Below are positions 22,052 to 24,854 of a stretch of 24,854 bases of DNA, piece after piece (positions within the stretch are counted from its first letter, which is position 1; the number at the start of each line of letters is the position of its first letter). The notes under the pieces were generated by a model. The model was not told where the DNA came from. It was given only the letters and a program-made list of their open reading frames with translations, and ran no database searches. Made by a program: the position numbers and the translations under genes. The stretch spans positions 1-24,854 of the forward strand of contig SLAO01000160.1 of the NCBI GenBank assembly GCA_007126835.1, given 5' to 3'. Origin of the DNA: Nitriliruptorales bacterium (lineage in GTDB: Bacteria; Actinomycetota; Nitriliruptoria; Euzebyales; Egibacteraceae).

Positions 22052-23050
22052 GTGACCCCCGGCACTCTGGAGACCGCGCTCGAACACGTCCTCGCGGCCA
22101 CCGACCGAATCGACTCCGCGCCGGTTGCGGTGACCGACCCCGGCCTGTCGGCGCAGCTGGCAGCCGAGGGGCGGCAAGTGGCCACGGATCCCCTCGGCGA
22201 CCTGCCCGACACCAACGTGGCTGGCGTCCTCCTCGTCGACGACGAGCTGTCACGCGCCGGAGAGCGCGCCGAGGGCATGATCGACGACGTGGCGCGGGTG
22301 CTGCAGCCAGGCGGGATCCTGGCCGCGACCGCGCGAAACCGGCTCTTCAGCCGAGCGGCAGGCCTACCTCTCGGCGGCCTCCGCGGCTACACCGGCACCG
22401 AGCTCGAGCGTGTGCTCGGCCACCGCGGGTTCACCATCGAGCTGCTGTGCGCCCCGGGAGCGGCCGGCCGGCTGCGGGCGTCGATGGACCCGGACGTGAT
22501 CGCCGACGACGCGCCGCTCGACGTGGCCGCCGACCGGGAGCCTGGGCTCCTCGACGCCGCGCCGCGGCTGCTGGCAATAGCCCACGGCCCAGCCGACGCC
22601 GCCGCGCGCAGCGCCCGCTTCTTCGAGACGCTGCCACGCAAAGTCGTCGCTGCCGCGGTTATCTGCCGCGCGAACGACGGCCGGATGCTCGTGGTGCACG
22701 ACGCGTTTAAGGGGCACTGGACCATCCCCGGAGGCGTGGTCGACGCCGACGAGAGCCCACGCGACGGCGCCGAGCGGGAGGCCTACGAGGAAACTGGTGT
22801 GCGGGTGGCGACCGGACCGGTGCTTGGCCTGTTCCTCGGCACGTGGCCCGACCGCCTCGTCGTCGTCTACGAGGGCGTCCCGCTGGGCGGCGGGACACCC
22901 GAGCCCGACCCGGTGCAGGCCCATGAGGTCGATTCGGCGCGCTGGCTGCCGCCACGGGAAGCGATCGAGGTCCTGGCCCCCGGGCCCGCCTTCCAAGTCC
23001 GCCGCTGTCTGGCCGAGCCGGGCGGCACGTGGGTGCAGCCTAGGGCGTGA
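22052..23050 (+). CDS. Methyltransferase-like domain fused to Nudix hydrolase
   Basis: A 332-aa two-domain protein. Residues about 1-165 resemble the C-terminal half of a Rossmann methyltransferase: VAGVLLVDDE, a helix, VLQPGGILAATARNRLFSR and RGYTGTELERVLGHRGFTIELL. The usual glycine-rich SAM loop is not evident, so it may not bind SAM. Residues about 195-325 are a Nudix hydrolase with a perfect Nudix box at 228-250 (G228, E234, R242-E243, E246-E247, G249), which would cleave a nucleoside diphosphate linked to another moiety; substrate unknown. The GTG start lies 4 nt after the M23 stop, implying coupling. The fusion could couple sensing or modification with hydrolysis, but that is speculation. 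Confidence 0.88.
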   Translation: MTPGTLETALEHVLAATDRIDSAPVAVTDPGLSAQLAAEGRQVATDPLGDLPDTNVAGVLLVDDELSRAGERAEGMIDDVARVLQPGGILAATARNRLFSRAAGLPLGGLRGYTGTELERVLGHRGFTIELLCAPGAAGRLRASMDPDVIADDAPLDVAADREPGLLDAAPRLLAIAHGPADAAARSARFFETLPRKVVAAAVICRANDGRMLVVHDAFKGHWTIPGGVVDADESPRDGAEREAYEETGVRVATGPVLGLFLGTWPDRLVVVYEGVPLGGGTPEPDPVQAHEVDSARWLPPREAIEVLAPGPAFQVRRCLAEPGGTWVQPRA

Positions 23051-23148
23051 TCACGTCGATTCGCTCGTCCGCCCGGGCAACGAATCGCACATCGCACGCA
23101 GGCCATGACTGGGCTCGACCGCCGCGCGGGGACGCCAGTACCCTTCCA

Positions 23149-23154
23149 CGCACC
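23149..23154 (+). promoter_or_regulatory. Possible -10 box of the HAD hydrolase gene
   Basis: TACCCT fits TANNNT, 26 nt before the TTG at 23181. A transcript from near 23161 would carry a short leader including GGAG at 23170-23173. Confidence 0.3.
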
Positions 23155-23180
23155 GACTCCAACCGCGCCGGAGCCCGCCA

Positions 23181-23873
23181 TTGCCCACGACGGTCGTGTT
23201 CGATCTTCATGAGACCCTCGTCCAGCTGCATCCGTCGACCGCAGCGGTGCTCGGAGACGTGATCGGCGTGGACGCCGCGCACTGCCAGGTAGCGTTTCAG
23301 GCCGCTGACCTGCGCCTGGAGCAGCTGCGCGCCGCCGGCGCGTGGCCGCCCGCCGACCCTCGGGAGCGCTGGCCGGCGTTCTACAGCGTCGTGCTGGACG
23401 CGCTCGGGCTCCCCGGCGAGGGCGCAGCGGTAGCCGCGGCGTTGACCGATCGGTTCCGCGATCCGCGCTCGTACGCGCCCTTCGCGGAGATCCCCGACAT
23501 GCTCGCGGCGCTGGCAAGCCGTGATGTCCGGCTGGGCATCCTGTCGAACACCGACATCGACGTCGGCGCGGTGCTGAGCCACCACGGCCTCGACGCCCAC
23601 TTCCACGACTGGGTGGCGACGTTCGACCACGGCGTCGAGAAGCCTGAGCCGGGCGCCTTCGAGTTCGCTTTGGGCCGCCTCGGCGCCGAACCACCTTCAA
23701 GCTGGTTCGTCGGCGACAGCGTCGTCAACGACGTGGCGCCCGCAGCGGCGCTGGGGATGCGCACCGTCCTCGTCGACCGTGCCGAGGTCAGCAACGGCCA
23801 GCCTGCCGGCGTGGCAAGCCACCGCGTGGCCGACCTGCGCCCCCTGCCTGCGCTCGTGGCCGCCGGCGCCTGA
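23181..23873 (+). CDS. HAD-superfamily hydrolase with DxH motif I
   Basis: A 230-aa HAD hydrolase. Motif I is FDLHETL, with Asp8 as nucleophile; the usual second aspartate is His10, as in no canonical phosphatase, and Thr12 is kept. Motif II is LGILSNTD, motif III is the Lys of VEKPEPGAF and motif IV is VGDSVVNDV. The helical cap lies between about 20 and 95. It resembles the HAD-IA (REG-2/dehalogenase-like) group, several of which also lack the second Asp. Substrate unknown. The start is a TTG at 23181 with GGAG 7 nt before it; no better start keeps motif I. It is 130 nt downstream of the Nudix fusion and converges on secA. Its stop codon is duplicated by a 15-bp tandem repeat. Confidence 0.88.
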   Translation: MPTTVVFDLHETLVQLHPSTAAVLGDVIGVDAAHCQVAFQAADLRLEQLRAAGAWPPADPRERWPAFYSVVLDALGLPGEGAAVAAALTDRFRDPRSYAPFAEIPDMLAALASRDVRLGILSNTDIDVGAVLSHHGLDAHFHDWVATFDHGVEKPEPGAFEFALGRLGAEPPSSWFVGDSVVNDVAPAAALGMRTVLVDRAEVSNGQPAGVASHRVADLRPLPALVAAGA

Positions 23874-23888
23874 GCCGCCGGCGTCTGA
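23859..23888 (+). repeat. 15-bp tandem duplication of the HAD 3' end and stop
   Basis: GCCGCCGGCGCCTGA (23859-23873) is followed directly by GCCGCCGGCGTCTGA (23874-23888), one mismatch. The duplication copies the stop codon, leaving a second in-frame TGA. Confidence 0.85.
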
Positions 23889-23912
23889 GCCAGAGACCAG
23901 GCCGACCCCGCG

Positions 23913-23949
23913 TGTCGCACAAGCACCCCTGACGGTCACCTTTGCGACA
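23913..23949. repeat. 7-bp inverted repeat in the HAD-secA convergent gap
   Basis: TGTCGCA (23913-23919) and TGCGACA (23943-23949) are exact reverse complements separated by 23 nt. It could form a loose hairpin ending both converging transcripts. Weak as a terminator, having a large loop. Confidence 0.4.
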
Positions 23950-23981
23950 AGCGGCCGGATCAGCGTCGAGCCGTAGCACGA

Positions 23982-23998
23982 GCGCCAAGACCTGGCGC
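23982..23998 (-). terminator. Small hairpin after secA
   Basis: GCGCCA (23982-23987) and TGGCGC (23993-23998) enclose AGACC. A second stem, CAGCC/GGCTG with loop GTAA, lies at 24007-24020, directly beyond the secA stop. Neither has a T-tract; together they may end secA transcription. Confidence 0.4.
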
Positions 23999-24024
23999 GC
24001 CGAGTGCAGCCGTAAGGCTGGCGC

Positions 24025-24854
24025 CTACGCCGCCCCGTGGCACTTCTTGTACTTGCGGCCGGAGCCGCACGGGCACTCCTCGTTGCGACCGACCTTGTCG
24101 TCGCGACGAACGGTCGTGCCGCCGCCGGACGACGCCTGTTGCTGAACCGACCGGGCCGCGGCGGCGCCGGCCGAGCCCACCCCGACCGAGTACGACGCGC
24201 CGGCCTTGGCGGGGGCCCGGCCCCCATTGCCGCCGGCGGGCGCGCCACCGGTCTCGGCACCGCCGGGGGCGTTGTACGTCAACCGCGTGGGATCCACGCC
24301 CTGCGGCTCGCCGGCGAGCACCGGCCGCCGGACCTTCTGCTCGCCTCCCTGGCCGTCACCGTCGCCGTCGCCGTCGCCGGAGTCTGCGTCCCCGCTCTCG
24401 GTGCCCTCGGAGGTCTCGGGCTTGGTGACCGGCAGGTTGTAGAAGTAGCCGGCCGCCTCTTCCTTGATCCGCGCCATCATCGCGGAGAAGGCGTCGTAGG
24501 CCTCGCGCTGGTACTCGACGAGCGGGTCGCGCTGACCGACGGCGCGCAGCCCGATTCCGTCGCGCAGCTGGTCCATCTCGTAGAGGTGCTCGCGCCACAC
24601 GCGGTCGACGACCGAGAGGATCACCCGGCGCTCCACCTGGCGCATCGTCTCGGCGCCGAGGTCCGCCTCCCGCTCTTCGTATCGCGCCTTGGCGTCGGCT
24701 TGGAGGTCGGCGCGCAGTCCGTCGCGGTCGAGGTCGTCGAGGTCGAGCTCGTCACGGTCGACCTGGACCGAGTAGATGCGCTCGAGCTGGGTCCACAGCT
24801 CCTCGAGCTCCCACTCCTCGGGGTAGTCGCTTTGCAGCGTGTGCGCGTCGACGA
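24025..24854 (-). CDS. secA: Protein translocase subunit SecA, C-terminal part
   Basis: The frame runs from the window edge to a TAG at 24025, about 276 residues. It includes the helical wing/scaffold (EEWELEELWTQLERIYSV), the segment ERRVILSVVDRVWREHLYEMDQLRDGIGLRAVGQRDPLVEYQ in several blocks, typical of all SecA proteins, and the C-terminal zinc-binding SEC-C motif (GRNEECPCGSGRKYKKCHG, ligands C-x-C and C-H). SecA is the ATPase that drives preproteins through SecYEG. Between the scaffold and the zinc motif lies an unusually long acidic/glycine linker with GDGDGDGDG and GGAPAGGNGG. The N-terminal motor is outside the window. An intact SEC-C suggests the SecA1-like housekeeping protein. It converges on the HAD gene. 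Confidence 0.97.
   Translation of the reverse strand, partial: VDAHTLQSDYPEEWELEELWTQLERIYSVQVDRDELDLDDLDRDGLRADLQADAKARYEEREADLGAETMRQVERRVILSVVDRVWREHLYEMDQLRDGIGLRAVGQRDPLVEYQREAYDAFSAMMARIKEEAAGYFYNLPVTKPETSEGTESGDADSGDGDGDGDGQGGEQKVRRPVLAGEPQGVDPTRLTYNAPGGAETGGAPAGGNGGRAPAKAGASYSVGVGSAGAAAARSVQQQASSGGGTTVRRDDKVGRNEECPCGSGRKYKKCHGAA

Overview
The window is very GC-rich and densely coded, with many GTG starts and a set of genes typical of Actinobacteria: a WhiB iron-sulfur protein, a sigma-F/RsbW pair, a SigH/SigR-type ECF sigma factor with a zinc anti-sigma factor of the mycothiol system, a PdtaS-type kinase, DUF5317 and DUF6459-like proteins, and the C-terminal end of SecA. Several neighbourhoods match, in compressed form, what I recall of the Mycobacterium tuberculosis Rv3218-Rv3297 interval (whiB1-pdtaS, rshA-sigH, secA1, rsbW-sigF, lhr-nei). 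The N-acetylglutaminylglutamine amide (NAGGN) type amidotransferase and many unfamiliar intergenic sequences suggest a deep-branching or environmental, perhaps salt-adapted, actinobacterium rather than a Mycobacterium or Streptomyces. That placement is inference.

Layout. 1-2482: an osmolyte-type asparagine-synthase-family amidotransferase and the start of the next gene (both minus), diverging from a cold-shock protein that ends in a perfect bidirectional terminator. 2501-7933: lhr helicase and nei DNA glycosylase (minus), a DNA repair pair. 8052-9588: a tiny histidine-tailed protein (minus) divergent from rsbW-sigF (plus, ATGA overlap). 9641-12712: a class A penicillin-binding protein with a lipobox, then a diacylglycerol/lipid kinase. 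12709-13434: a glycerophosphodiester phosphodiesterase facing the lipid kinase tail to tail. 13435-15860: whiB1 behind two CRP-like operators, convergent with pdtaS, which lies downstream of a stand-alone sigma region 4 protein. 15980-17587: a hypothetical protein and a DUF5317 membrane protein. 17588-18225: a 638-base gene-poor stretch with a degenerate 20-bp tandem array, a perfect 48-bp palindrome and short tandem duplications. 18226-19118: sigH/sigR-rsrA (minus). 19268-23873 (plus): an acidic membrane protein, a DUF6459-like protein, an M23 peptidase, a methyltransferase-like/Nudix fusion and a HAD hydrolase. 24025-24854: the C-terminal part of secA (minus).

Themes. Regulation is concentrated here: two full sigma factors, one sigma-4-only protein, two anti-sigma factors, WhiB1 and a sensor kinase within about 11 kb. 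Cell-envelope genes (PBP, M23 peptidase, lipid kinase, GDPD, SecA) lie between them. At least six genes without a good Shine-Dalgarno carry a TANNNT box exactly 6-8 nt before the start codon, which points to leaderless transcription. The strongest unexplained elements are the paired CRP-like dyads before whiB1, the 48-bp palindrome at 17842-17889, the sigma-4-only protein and the lipobox on the PBP.
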